A stretch of DNA of 64,000 nt from Selaginella moellendorffii (taxonomy: Eukaryota; Streptophyta; Lycopodiopsida; Selaginellales; Selaginellaceae). A program made the position numbers and the translations under genes. Below the pieces are notes generated by a model. That model saw nothing but the letters and a program-made list of their open reading frames with translations, was not told where the DNA came from and ran no database searches. This document shows positions 36,481-47,797 of the stretch, piece by piece; within the stretch, counting starts at the first letter, position 1; each line of letters starts with the position of its first letter. Location of the stretch: assembly GCF_000143415.4 (NCBI RefSeq), contig NW_003314292.1, forward strand, positions 1,005,666-1,069,665, read 5' to 3'.

Positions 36481-37507
36481 CATGTCCATGAGCTCGAACT
36501 GCCTCAACGCTTGAGCCAGTGTACTCGGAGATCATCGACTGCTCGACCAGAATCCTCGACTCCCCGACGCTCTTGAGCGCTCGGGTATGGCGTCAAACAC
36601 CACCTTTTCAAACTCCAGCTTGCCGACGGCAGGAAAGTTGAAGTAAGGCTCTTCTAGGCCTCTCATCCCCGCGTTTTGGGGTGGCGACCATGCACCGAGC
36701 CCGAGAGACCGATCCAGTCGACATTGCTTTTGCACTCGATCTTGGGACCGAGTTATGAGCTGGATCTGCACGAGAGCCACTAATATCGAAGAAAGAACAG
36801 CAAAAACTGAAAGGAGGCCGTTCTTACTTTTGGTGGACGATAAAACTTTACAAGCTCTCACAAAAGCTGGAAGATCTTTGACGCATCGTCACTTCTTGTC
36901 TACTGAGCCTTGCACGAACTGGGTGATGATATTGTTGAAAGCATCCTACACAAAATACACCTATAACTGGGGAATTCTTGGATGATTATTATGGTGACGA
37001 AATATTTATAGAGTGGCTGAAAATCTCAAAAAAAAATATAATAACATATATTTCGGGAACAAACTCAAAGATAGGGTGGACTTAAAGATACCTTTAGTTT
37101 AAGAAAGTTTATATGCATTCTTCGTTTTTTACGGTGTTTACGTTTTGTGGCAAAATAGTTATTACCTCATAATAGAGTTATATTCTGCAGAGTTACATGC
37201 TTGGACTGACTATCGAAGCACCGCTAAAGAAGCATCATTGCCTGCTGCAAGTGCCCATTCCAGGCAAGCGCTACAAGCATGCCATTCCCTGAAACAACAG
37301 TCAGCTGCTGAATTCTGGCGAAGCACTGCCACGCATGTTGAATGCTGCCATTCTGTCCATACATCTTTGTTGGATTGTGGAACTATGGACACTAGAGAAA
37401 TGTATATTCTACATTCAATTCATAAGAAGCATGCCATACTTCATAGAATATAACAAACCAGCTCCTCTTTATTTACGTATATGAATCCATGTCAGAGGAG
37501 CATAAGC
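36481..37507. other. Intergenic, base composition changing to AT-rich
   Basis: On the minus strand about 36861-36532 there is an open frame with one hydrophobic segment (LLSVFAVLSSILVALVQIQL) but no recognisable family; it may be another gene relic. From about 36960 the sequence becomes markedly AT-rich and no coding region is supported up to 37507. Confidence 0.35.
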
Positions 37508-38239
37508 TTACATGATTCCATAGCTAGACATTGGGTTGAAGCCCACAGGCACAACAGCAGCACTGAAGATCTGAACCTCCTTGAGTTCACCATGAAAGTA
37601 GCGTTTGTTGTCACGGGGGTCATAACCAATGAAGACAGGTAGGCTGGAATTGAGGTTGACTATCTTGGAGCCGTTCTGTGACTTATCAAGTTTAGAATCA
37701 ACGTAGATAGACCCAACAGTGCCATTTCGGACTGCAGCAACATGGTGCCAAGTTCCATCAGTGACTGGCACTGTTCCCTTAATGTTGAACTGGTACTCAT
37801 CATTGTACACCGTAAACCATAGATTGCCATTGAGGATCCATAGCCACCACTCACCATAGATATGATCAGAGCGTTGCTGGATGACGCACAGTTCCTGCTT
37901 GATGCGGGGTGGGACCTTCACCCAAGCATGAACAGCAAAATCAGTCTGCCCAGAGAGAGAGGGCGTGGTGCCCATGGAAATGTATGTTGCACCATCAAAC
38001 ACAATACCATCAGTTGTGTGAGCAAGTTGGGACCCGGCCTGCTCCACAAGCCCAGTTGCCTTGTTCCCAGACGAGTCTGCGACCAGGTAGCCTATCTTCT
38101 CATCCAGCTTCCACCATGCAAACAGTGACTTAGAGATGCCCACATTCTCATCTGATGTTGAAGAAATGGAATTCGAAGCATCCACCACAGTGGCCAGAAG
38201 AACAGCAAGAGCAAAGTAGAAAGAGAGACGGGAAGCCAT
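37508..38239 (-). CDS. Secreted LamG-like (concanavalin A-fold) protein
   Basis: Intronless, 243 residues from the ATG at about 38239. A signal peptide (SRLSFYFALAVLLATVVDAS) precedes a single LamG-like jelly-roll domain. Landmarks are AWWKLDE near the start, GIVFDGATYISMG, FAVHAWVKVP, GTWHHVAAVRNG, GSIYVDSKL and FHGELKEVQIFSAA, the classic order of the laminin G/pentraxin-type domain. N-glycosylation sites (NGT, NGS, NSS) support an extracellular location. A TATATAAG box lies about 30 bp above the ATG, implying a very short leader. Binding partner and role are unknown; similar single-domain LamG proteins are thought to bind glycans. It lies at the edge of the repeat-rich block, and unlike its AT-rich surroundings it keeps clean coding sequence. 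Confidence 0.8.
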   Translation of the reverse strand: MASRLSFYFALAVLLATVVDASNSISSTSDENVGISKSLFAWWKLDEKIGYLVADSSGNKATGLVEQAGSQLAHTTDGIVFDGATYISMGTTPSLSGQTDFAVHAWVKVPPRIKQELCVIQQRSDHIYGEWWLWILNGNLWFTVYNDEYQFNIKGTVPVTDGTWHHVAAVRNGTVGSIYVDSKLDKSQNGSKIVNLNSSLPVFIGYDPRDNKRYFHGELKEVQIFSAAVVPVGFNPMSSYGIM

Positions 38240-38266
38240 TGTGTTATGATTTTCACTTGCTGCTGC

Positions 38267-38277
38267 ATTCTTATATA
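38267..38277 (-). promoter_or_regulatory. TATA box of the LamG-like gene
   Basis: GGATATATAAG on the minus strand, about 30-38 bp upstream of the ATG. At usual spacing the transcript would start only a few bases before the start codon, so either the leader is extremely short or another start site is used. Confidence 0.45.
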
Positions 38278-38339
38278 TCCTTCTTGTGGCCACGTACTTA
38301 TGGAGAACTCCAGAATGCCTTAATGCATTAATTAACAAG

Positions 38340-40440
38340 GAAAATCTGAAAACTTAGAACAAAAAACAGTTCGTACATAGACCCTTGTGGAGCGTGTGGG
38401 AAGGTGTAACAACCTATGGTACATAATATTGAATGTCTCGTGACTTTAGGACACGAGACATGAATATCTGGCCAGACCTTTAGAAATATTCCATGTGGCA
38501 GCTGTGTCTTATCCATGCCACCATATATATATATGGATATGTATATGCTTGCTGACAACTATGGTAGAAATAGAACCTAAGACTATGGCATAAATATCAT
38601 CCATCTATGGAATTTTGAAGAGCTAACTACAACCTCATATGCAACTAACAAACTCTTAAATCAATCTCAAAACCATAACTTTAAACNNNNNNNNNNNNNN
38701 NNNNNNNNNNNNNNNNNNNNNNNNNNNNNNNNNNNNNNNNNNNNNNNNNNNNNNNNNNNNNNNNNNNNNNNNNNNNNNNNNNNNNNNNNNNNNNNNNNNN
38801 NNNNNNNNNNNNNNNNNNNNNNNNNNNNNNNNNNNNNNNNNNNNNNNNNNNNNNNNNNNNNNNNNNNNNNNNNNNNNNNNNNNNNNNNNNNNNNNNNNNN
38901 NNNNNNNNNNNNNNNNNNNNNNNNNNNNNNNNNNNNNNNNNNNNNNNNNNNNNNNNNNNNNNNNNNNNNNNNNNNNNNNNNNNNNNNNNNNNNNTGTATT
39001 ATTTTTCCATTTCCATCTTGACAACTATTAAAAAATTTCCATCTAATGCTTTTTTATCCACTGGGCACTTTCCTTTTATATTTGAACTCCTATGGATCAT
39101 CTCTCGAGTCGTTCCCTTTAGTTACTTACAACTCCGATGCAATGAGACTAAATAAATATAATAGAGGGCAAGTATAACAAGTCCAAATAAAATTAATGCT
39201 TTAGAACTTATTTTCTTTTAAGAAGGGTTTAATGAAGATGCAGAAGATAAACAAAGTGAGTGCAACCTCTCATATGCAGTGCTGGATAAAAACAAAAATC
39301 ATAAGTCCGAGTTAATATAATTGCCATTGAAAGTCTTTACCGTATTATTTCTAATAAGGAGTTCTTTCATTCTCTTGAGAGTATTAAAGTTTTCTTTAAT
39401 TTTCCCATGTCAAATATTGTTAGGGAAAATGCACTCAACTTGAAATTTTAGCAAAAGTTACTCAACCCTTGAAACAAAAGCATACTCAACACCAGAAACA
39501 ATCTACTAATAAAACAAAAGTAAGATTTTTGGTTTCATGAATATGCTCTATATCTCTATATTACTTAACTCAACACCAAATTGAGAATAAGAATTATAAG
39601 AGTCATAAATTATTGATATATTATGAAAAAGAAATGTTGTAAATAGGGAAAATATATTAGAAATCTGAAAATATGGCATAGGCCAAGAAAATAACAAAAA
39701 GGTTGGGAATGAGAAAAAGGCAAAGAGAAAGAATCATGTGGCATATTTAAAGATTGACACTTATCTTGTGAAATCTTCAATTTGTCCTCATATCCATCTT
39801 TAAAGCAATTAAATTCCTTATTAATGTTAGGAATCCTACATTTCTATATCTTTCAAAATTCTACTTTATGTATTCACTAAGGCTTGAAATGAAATTAGAA
39901 TATAAATGATTTAATTGAGCTTATACACACCATCTTATTATAAGCTTGATCATTAAATATCCTCCAAGAACTAAACTGCATTATCCATAACTCTGTAATT
40001 GATATCATGATCACAATCCATGTCAATGGGAAATAATAGGACATCAAGAACAGAAAACACTGTGTAATCATATCCTATAGAAGTTAATATTGGCAATATA
40101 TCATAGACAAACACAACATTAATATGATCACACTTTACATGACCTAAAGCTTGATCTAACATTGGAACAGTCCTAAAACATTTAACATCCTAATACTAAA
40201 ACCAGCATACAAAACGGAGCTAAATAGAATTTAGCATTATTTCACCATACCGGTGGCCTAATATGAGGATATAGAAACTCCACCAATTAACATGGTATGG
40301 AGTTTGGATTTAGACTGTACCATATATGAATTTGGAAAGGGGGCTAAGGGAGTTTTAAATGTATAGTAGGTTAGAAGTATAATTTGAGACATTAATTTGA
40401 CTTTTGTTAGGCTATATCGCTTTTTATTGTTTGTTTTGGG
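38340..40440. other. AT-rich non-coding sequence with assembly gap
   Basis: Very AT-rich sequence without credible coding capacity, interrupted by an N gap at 38687-38994. Small open frames are of random length. Given what follows, this is probably decayed repeat DNA, but I could not align it to a specific element. Confidence 0.5.
38687..38994. other. Assembly gap (308 N)
   Basis: A run of undetermined bases. The protein-like frame that spans it on the minus strand is an artefact. Confidence 1.
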
Positions 40441-41414
40441 TATAAGTCTAAGTTCCATGCTACTCTAGTCAATAGGGTATCCATCTCCTCGCATTAAGCC
40501 ATTAATATGTTGAAAATGTGTCAAACACCATTTGACACTGTTTGTATGCAAGAGTTGAATACAAAGAGCTAGTGCTTGTAAGGGATTTAAATGCGTATTA
40601 AATCCTTGTTTTATAGTACAACAAAATTAAAGTTTGGCCCCCCTCCATATGAATGCATGCTTTAGACTTTCACCCCAGTCCAAGGAGTTAAGGATGTACT
40701 TAAAGGATGAATTAACATTTTTATAATACAAAAGGATGCTCATCAACACCACCACTAAGTTAAGGCCCCAAAGCCTATCTATCCACTAAGTCCCATTAAC
40801 TTTTGAGACTTCTTCACCACATGACTATACCTTTGGTTATTAAATAAGAGAACCATTGCCTTTTAGGATTTTGGGATAACATTTCAAAACACCATAATTT
40901 AATATAAGCCTTATAAATACTCTCCCCATCTTTTGCCACCAAAGTGTTCTAACCATATGGGTAAAGCAAAGTTTTAATGAGCCAAGTAAAATAGCTAAGT
41001 AGGCAGTGCTGCCCACACTTAGATTAAGAGCATTGACCATTTAATCTCCCAAAAGAGGTAGAATGGCCTTTTGAACATTTCACCAAATCATTTCACTTGT
41101 CCATTCATGTTTTCCTTAGTCACACTAGCCTTCCTTGGCCACACTAGTTCTTTAAAATCTTACCCATGTAAAGACTTTGGGGTTTGAGAAACAATCATTT
41201 AGGCTTTCACTTCAGACTTGAGCTTTGTTTTAAATTTGGTTTTGGATTTGGTCTTGGTATTAGTTTTGGTCTCAGCCTTAATCTTGGTTTCAGTCTTGAA
41301 CTCCATCTCAAGTTTAACCTTGACACACAACACTTGCCATGTGTTACTCATTTTTTAATCTTTTATTTGAGACTCACTTACCAATGATTTGTGCTTGTTA
41401 CTTAAACACTTCTT
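40441..41414 (+). mobile_element. AT-decayed LTR (family D type), left part, interrupted by element A
   Basis: From about 40740 this aligns block by block with the GC-rich LTR D at 50900-52170. Shared anchors include GACTTCTTCACCAC, CCCACACTTRGATT and CTTTTGAACAYTTCAC. Differences are overwhelmingly C-to-T and G-to-A in this copy. At about 41215-41330 it carries the decayed form of the LTR minisatellite (TTGGTTTTGGATTT for TCGGTCTCGGACTT). It resumes at 48953 after element A. The left end (40441-40740) aligns only loosely. Confidence 0.7.
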
Positions 41415-42564
41415 TGTAAGCCACAAATTTTTCCTTTCCAATTTGCCAGCTTACCTCGTCTATCCGTCCAACACTGCCTTGGCTTTTGCTAAGTTCCCTC
41501 GCCAAGGTTCTCGCCTATGGTACCAGCTCCTACTTGGTTTCAGCTACTCACTGCACGAGCAACGGAGTGTTAGCCATCCTTCCACGGATTCCCAAATCAC
41601 TCCCAATCCCCCTCCCCGGGTTAGACTGGACTTAAGGTTCGGCTACACTCCCCGCAAGCACAAGCAGCCAAGCACACCAAGCTTCCAGGTTCCTAACATC
41701 CCTTGGTACCACAAGACTTGATCATGGGACCCTCTAAATCCCAAGTCTTGAGTGCAACACTTGCTTCGGGACGCCGGGGCGAAACACCGTGGCCTAGTGG
41801 CCCGGTATGGGTACCTCTCGCCCCCCACTTCCATCCCGAAGGAAGGCCCAAGCCCCTAGGAAGGGCGAGGACCAATGAGCCGCATGGTACTCAAGTGGGG
41901 CACCACTCCACATGAGCCGGGAGCACCGCAATCGGTTTCCCTTTCGGGAGTGGGAGCTGCTCTTGAGTACTTCCTTGGATGGCCCCTCCGGCACCAGCCA
42001 AGTCCATGCTCACTCCCACCCAAGGCCCCTCGGTCCCAGTCTCAACCTCAAGTCGGTTTGGAAGCCCAACTGGAGAGTCCCTTCAAAACTGGTTCCTGGA
42101 CCTCACTATCCCTACTATACTTTTGGAACCCCCTGCAGCCCCCCCCCCCATGGGAGACGCACGCTTTGGGCTTTCACCCCTTGACCCGTATTAGTATTTG
42201 GACTTAGTCTCTGGCTCGATCTCGGACCCGATTTCGGATCCGACTTCGGATTCGGGTTCGGACTCGATCACGGACTCGATCTCGGACCCGATCTCGGACT
42301 CGACCTCGGACTCGACCTCGGACTCGGTCTCGGACCCGATTTCGGATCTCGGACTCCGTCTCAAACTCGGTCTCGAACTCGGACTCGAACTTGGCCCCCG
42401 AGTCGGTCTCGGACTCGATTCCGGACTCTATCTCGAACTCGGTCCTAGAGTCGGTCTTGGACTCGATCCTCGACTTGGTCCCATCCGATAAACTCTTTGT
42501 CATTTCGGTCAAGCTTTTTGGGGATCCTTTAGCCTACGACATCTCGGGGAGTCAGTTCCTTACA
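41415..42564 (-). repeat. Element A 3' LTR
   Basis: In plus-strand coordinates the left LTR, which is the 3' LTR of the minus-strand element. It contains a 12-bp CpG-rich minisatellite at about 42205-42480 and a C9 run near 42140. Confidence 0.97.
42205..42480. repeat. 12-bp CpG minisatellite inside the LTR
   Basis: About twenty tandem, imperfect units of the type CTCGGACTCGAT, in which positions vary between GAC/GAT/GGT. Equivalent arrays occur at 48588-48863, 49928-50190, 55505-55785, 61865-62125 and, as a related 12-bp array, 51495-51980. Both strands stay open in this repeat, so the resulting Arg/Asp/Ser frames are not genes. Confidence 0.95.
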
Positions 42565-42736
42565 ACTCCACCACCCATAGAAGAAGTTCGATGCCCACAT
42601 CGAACGTCTCGTTTTATCCTACGACTTGTTGTCCATGTCTCCGGGGGCATCCCCCCACTTAGTGGTGTGCCTAAGTTGGCCTCCCCGGCCAAGAGCCCAT
42701 GACAACGGAATATAGGTGTCCCTATACTCCTCACCT

Positions 42737-42872
42737 CACCACGCCCTAGTATGGGGTCGGGACTTGAACCCAGCCTTGCTTTACTAGGGGATTGGGACTC
42801 GAACCCAACCTCCGTAGAATACGTCTACGGATTCGACATCCCCGCGGGGAGTCGGGCGTAGTGCCCTACGCC
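42737..42872 (-). other. Structured 3' region with tRNA-like T-arm and hairpins
   Basis: Between the chromodomain stop and the 3' LTR. On the minus strand, in order, are a 7-bp hairpin GGCGTAG-GGCA-CTACGCC, the palindrome CCCCGCGGGG, and a 7-bp hairpin CCGTAGA-CGTAT-TCTACGG. Then comes a perfect 5-bp T-arm with loop TTCGAGT (42792-42808), and a second TTCAAGT loop with a weaker stem (about 42739-42755). Flanking GGGGAT and ATCCCC could pair. Whether this is a tRNA remnant or an element-specific structure is open. Confidence 0.5.
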
Positions 42873-42966
42873 TAGTCGACCTATCCAACCCATGCTAATT
42901 AGCTTACCTTTGGCGCGCCTTCGGGTCCCAACATATTGCACTTGCTCAACTTTGCAAATTGATATT

Positions 42967-45900
42967 TTAATTGAATTTTGCATAAGTACATAGAGTTCTG
43001 CCTTGCAGAAATTCCTCCACTAGTTCTCGAGCGTTCGCTAGGTTCTCCTCCGGTTCCCATGTTGCTTCGCAGTGTGGAAATCCTCTCCACTTCACATGGA
43101 ACTCTCTCACCTCGCGTCTTTGTCGCTTGCTCTTGCGCGCATTGAGGATGGCCTCGACTTCGTATTCCTCTTCCCCTTGGATAACCTCAGGCAAAGGTCT
43201 CACTTGGTCCTTGCGAAGTGGATCCTCAAAGTACGGCTTGAGTAAGTTCACGTGGAACACGGGGTGCATCTTCCCCATCTCTCGAGGAAGTCGGAGTCGG
43301 TAAGTTACTTTACCGATTCGTGCCTTAATCTCGTAAGGCCCCGCGAACCTGCTTAAGGAACTCAAGATCAATTCATTTACAGGAATACATGCATCTTTAC
43401 CTTTGGGTCAACTTTCGGCTGATCCCACTTGGTAGTCTGAGGTTCTTGGTGTTCAGCCACACCTTCTCCCCAGCTTGGAACTCTACATCCCGACGCTTCT
43501 GGTTCGCGTATTTGGTTTGCCTTTGTTGAGCCCGTTCCAAGGAATCCCTCACTAGATTCCAAATGCTGAGTCTTTCCGCCGTGAATGCCTCCACTGCGGG
43601 CAACTCTCCATGATACTCGGCCACGCCGAGTTCCACAGGACCTTCAATAGCTCGCCCATTGATGACTTCCCATGGACTCACCCCGATACTCGAATGTGGT
43701 GAGTTGTTATAACACATTTCCGCAAGTCCCAAATGACTTACCCAATCGGTCTGGTCTCCCGAGACATAGCATCACAAATAATCCTCCAGCTGCCTATTCA
43801 CCCTTTCCGTTTGTCCGTCTGTCAAGAAGTGTTAGTGCCAACAACTTGACTTAATACCCCATACCTGTCTGTGGGTGATAGGCTGTGCTGAATTTCAACT
43901 TGGTGTGATACTGTTCGAGGAGAGTCCTCCAGAACTTACTGGTGAAGATCTTATCTCGATCTGAGATGATCTCTTCTGGTCTTCCCCGCACTCGAACCAC
44001 TTGCTCGAAGAACAGCTTCGCCACACCTTCCGCATCCACTTCTGTTGTGGTGGGTATGAAATGTGCCATTTTCGAAAATCGGTCCACCACCACGAATATC
44101 GCATCAAACCCCTCGCTTGGGGGGAGTCCCGTGATGAAGTCCATCGTAAGACATTTCCACGGGCGATCTGGAATTGGGATGCTTTGCAACAAGCCCCCAC
44201 TAGCCTTAGTCACGGCTTTTACCTGCTGACATGTTGGACATGTCTTTACATAGTCTTGGACGTCCTTAGCCATATCTGGCCAATGGTACTTCCTCTTGAG
44301 TAAGCCCATCGTCTTGGGCACTCCACCGTGTCCCGCAAGAGGTCCGTCATGACACTCTTCTAAGGCCACCTTCATTAGTTCCCCTTCTGGAACATACACC
44401 CTCGTTTGCTTGTAATAAATGAGTCCGTTGCGTTCCGCATAGCCCGTTTTCTCTTCCGTTGGCAGCTCACCTCTCTGGTGAGCTTCCCGCGCCTCTAGAT
44501 TCCTCAGCAACACTTCCTGTGCTAGACCATCGTTCTCATATGCTGTCCGCACATCGTCCCAAAAGGTTGCTGTTGCGCTGGATATTGCCAACTTCAAGCT
44601 CGCTTTTCGACTTAGCGCATCCGCCACGATGTTGCTCTTCCCAGGCTTGTACAGAATTTCGCAATCAAACTCGGCCAAGGCATTGGCCCACCGACCTTGT
44701 TTCCCTCTTAGGTCGGGCTGTGACAAGAAGTGTTTCGTTGCCACATTGTCCGTGTAAACCTTGAAGTGTCTCCCAAGGTAGTGTCGCCACTCCTTGAGTG
44801 CCTTGACCACCGCAAACAATTCCTTCTCGTGGGCAGGCCACTTCCGTTGAGCCTTGTCCAGCTTCTTCGAGAAGAACGCTACCGGATGGTTGTCTTGCTT
44901 CAGAACTGCACCCAACGCAAAGTCCGAAGCATCCGTTTCTACCTCAAAGTCCTTACCAAAGTCTGGTAATGCCAATACGGGAGCCTTCCTCAACTTCCCT
45001 TTGAGGTGGACGAATGCCGCCTCGCATTCTGCTGTCCATACCATCTTCCCTTTTCCTGTTTGGTCCGTTAAGGGTAGGGCTACTCTCGAATAGTGTCTGA
45101 TAAACTTTCGATAGTAGTTGCATAGCCCCAGGAACGCCCTCAACTCATGTACATTCGATGGTCGCTCCCATTCCTGGATCGCTTGGACCTTCTCCGGGTC
45201 CACCTTGAGCCCGTCCTGGCCCACCACATGCCCGAGAAACTTTACCTCTTGTTGAGCAAAGTCACATTTGCTCTCTTTAGCATACAGCTTGTGTTCCCTT
45301 AGTTTCTCAAACACCTTCGCCAAGTGTTCGGCATGCTCTTCTAGCGTCTCGCTATAGATCAGGATGTCGTCGATATAGACAACCACGAAGTGATCCAGAT
45401 AGGGTACAAAGACGTGGTTCATTAGCGCCGAAAACGTTGCCGGTGCATTACATAGCCCGAAGGGCATCACCAGAAATTCAAAGCTCCCATACCTCGTTCG
45501 ACAGGTTGTCTTCTCGACATCTTCCTCGGCTACCCTGATCTGGTAGTATCCTGACCTTAGGTCAATCCTCGAAAAGTATTTTGCCTTTCCCAACCTATCG
45601 AACAGGTCCTCAATCCTTGGCAAAGGGTACTTGTTCTTCTTTGTATACTTGTTGAGCAAGCGGTAGTCTATGCACATGCGCATAGATCCATCTTTCTTTT
45701 TCACAAATAACACCGGCGCCCCATACGGCGACTTGCTCAACCTAACATACCCTTTGTCCACCAACTCCTCTAGTTGGCACTTGAGCTCCTTGAGTTCTTT
45801 TTCGTTCAAACGATAAGGGGGACGAACCACTGCCTCAGCACCCTCGACCAGCTCAATCTTATGTTCTATCGGTCGTGCTGGGGGCAGCCCCGCCGGTAGC

Positions 45901-47738
45901 TCCTCCGGCATGGTATCCTGGAATTGGTCCAACACCCGTTGGATCACTAAAGGTACTTCTTCCATTCCTGTCTTTCTGTCACTCTTCACCGAGAGTAAGC
46001 ACAAAAAGGCCGCCTTAGTTCCCTTAGTGAGTTGTCCTCTCGTGGACACCAAGTTTAAGCAGGAATCTTTGGCCTTGCTTTGCCCTACCTTTAGATTTTG
46101 GGCCTCCACCCTAGATCTTCTTCCTTGGGCATTCGCCAGTACCACAAGGTTTCTACCTTGTCCATGCAGGGCTACCACGAATCGATTGAACCAGTCCATT
46201 CCGAAGATCACGTCAAATCCCGCCATGTCCAACACGGTGAAGTCCATGTCCACCTTCCAAGTCCCCACTTCGACTCTCGCTTGTTGAAGTACCTCATCGG
46301 TGCTTTGGCTACCTTGAACAAACTCTATAATCCTTGGTTCGCCTAGCCACTGCACCATTAGTCCGGCTTGCCGAACTATGTCTGCAGCCACAAAATTATC
46401 CGAAGCACCCGTGTCAATAAGGATTTTAACAAAGCTACCTCCGAGCTTCCCTCGGAGGGCTAGTAGATGTCGCGAACGACTCTCTACCAAAGTTGCTCGT
46501 GTAATGAGTAACTTTGAGTTAGGGGCTGGATCACATACCTCTGTTTGGACTTCACCCGACTTGATGGCCATATTGGCTCTGGCCTTCTTCGGGTAGGGAC
46601 ATTCCCTCGAGAAGTGTCCCGCTTCACCGCAGTTGTAGCATACGTTGTTTCCCACGCTGCTATATGACTTGACCTTCTTATCCGTGGGTTTGTCTCTTTT
46701 CACCTGACTCCCCCACGTACTTGCTCGCTGGCCACCGGATCTGCCTTTCCGGAACCCCGAGGACTCATTCTTAGAGAAACTCTTCTTGAATTTCCCTCTG
46801 CTAAACGTTCCCCTTGGTTTGGCCCCTTTGCTAAACGTGGATCCCGACCCCGTCGTGTTCCCCTTTCGCAGGTTATCGTTGAAATGCACCTTGATGGCCG
46901 CATCCAACGCTTCTTTGTAGTTGGTCGGGTTCCACCGCATTACTTCGCCGCGAGCCCAGGTTTGCAAACCTGATATGAAGGCATGGAACGCATCCATATC
47001 CCCCATGTCCGTGACAAGTATCCTCTTTGCCATAAACCCATTCACATACTCCTGAATGGCTCCGGTCTGCTTCAGCCTACTCAGCTCGTCCCTTAGATGC
47101 AGAGTAGCATTCGGAGGAACGTAAGTTGCGCGGATCCTCGCCTTCATCATTTCCCAAGTGGCCACCGGTCCTTCGTTGGCCTCTGTCGTTCTCCACCAAG
47201 ACTTGGCATTATCTGCCAAGTATGGTTTTGCACATGGGACCTTCTCCGAGCTTGGTAATCGCAACGCTCGGAAGTAGTCCTCCATATCGTAGAACCAATC
47301 CTCCACCACCTTATAGTCGTTCACTCCCTTGAAGACCGGTGGGGGCTTTGGTTTGTACTTGGGAACTGCCTGAGGGACCGATTCCACTTCGGTCTGTTCG
47401 ACCTTGTCTGGTTTTGCCTTAGTCCCTGTCGAAGGGTCCGCACCTTCTGCGCTGCCAGCATCCGCAGTTTTTCGCTTTTTCTTCCGCTTCTCATCACGCT
47501 TTAGCTTGCGTACGAGAGTCTCTAGCAGGGCATTGGTCTGTGCCAATTGTCCTTCTAGAACATCCAATCGAGCCTTGGACGACCGAACCTCACCACCAGA
47601 CTCCTGTTTGGAAGTTGCATCACTGGAGTCCTCCTCATGCAAGGATTCCTCATCCATCGCCTCCTGTTCGACCGGAGGCTCCAGCTCTGGAGGAGGTTCC
47701 GTCTCTGCCTGGGTTCGCTTACGTCCTGCCCTTGCCAT
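42967..47738 (-). CDS. Element A gag-pol polyprotein with chromodomain (one nonsense codon, two intron-like interruptions)
   Basis: The main frame runs from the ATG at 47738 to 43851 (1295 residues). Visible in order: Gag; CCHC zinc knuckle (about residue 365); aspartic protease DTGASDNF (about 442); reverse transcriptase with YIDD (about 787); RNase [12 protein letters not shown]; integrase HHCC zinc domain and the first two catalytic Asp. The frame then stops early. Removing 43819-43864 (46 bp, GT-AG) and 43349-43400 (52 bp, GT-AG) rejoins integrase to its catalytic Glu region and to the C-terminal domain, ending in a chromodomain ([29 protein letters not shown]). One in-frame TGA at 43772-43774 stands where copy B reads CGA (Arg), a CpG-type mutation. 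Gag and Pol share one frame without a frameshift signal. Confidence 0.9.
43349..43400 (-). other. Putative intron 2 in chromovirus integrase (52 bp)
   Basis: On the minus strand it reads CAAAG|GTAAAG ... TTAAGCAG|GTTC. Removal restores the run from the end of the integrase core into FAGPYEI, the standard start of the C-terminal domain. It has an in-frame stop, so it interrupts translation if retained. Confidence 0.7.
43819..43864 (-). other. Putative intron 1 in chromovirus integrase (46 bp)
   Basis: On the minus strand it reads ACAG|GTATGG ... CACTAACACTTCTTGACAG|ACGG, with a good donor, a CTAAC-type branch site 15-20 bp before the acceptor and a pyrimidine tract. Removal restores [12 protein letters not shown], an invariant integrase motif. 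The identical 46-bp interval is present in element B at 57080-57125. Confidence 0.75.
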
Positions 47739-47782
47739 CTCTCAGCAATCCGCCTCTATCCTTCGCTAGAACTGAGGAAGAG

Positions 47783-47797
47783 GCTCCGATACCAAAT
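47783..47797 (-). other. Element A primer-binding site
   Basis: TGGTATCGGAGCC, lying 2-3 nt inside the 5' LTR on the minus strand. It is one base different from the common plant initiator tRNA-Met primer-binding site TGGTATCAGAGC. Confidence 0.85.

Noticed and set aside
38656..39024. Minus-strand open frame spanning the N gap
   Set aside because: Made of undetermined residues; artefact of the assembly gap.
39000..40740. Organellar or bacterial insertion to explain the AT-rich block
   Set aside because: Adjacent AT-rich DNA aligns to a decayed LTR, and no organellar gene is visible, so repeat decay is the simpler explanation.
42205..42480. CRISPR-like array of short repeats
   Set aside because: Units are contiguous 12-mers with no unique spacers, in a eukaryotic LTR.
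42198..42512. Overlapping open frames rich in Arg-Asp or Asp-Ser repeats on both strands (also at 48581-48895, 49923-50174, 51354-52197, 55388-55935, 61743-62150)
   Set aside because: They are translations of the 12-bp LTR minisatellite, whose units contain no stop in several frames. No start context, no domain, and they lie in non-coding LTRs.
42767..42830. A functional tRNA gene in element A
   Set aside because: T-arm is perfect, but D-arm and a proper 7-bp acceptor stem with correct spacing are not found by eye; reported only as a tRNA-like structure.
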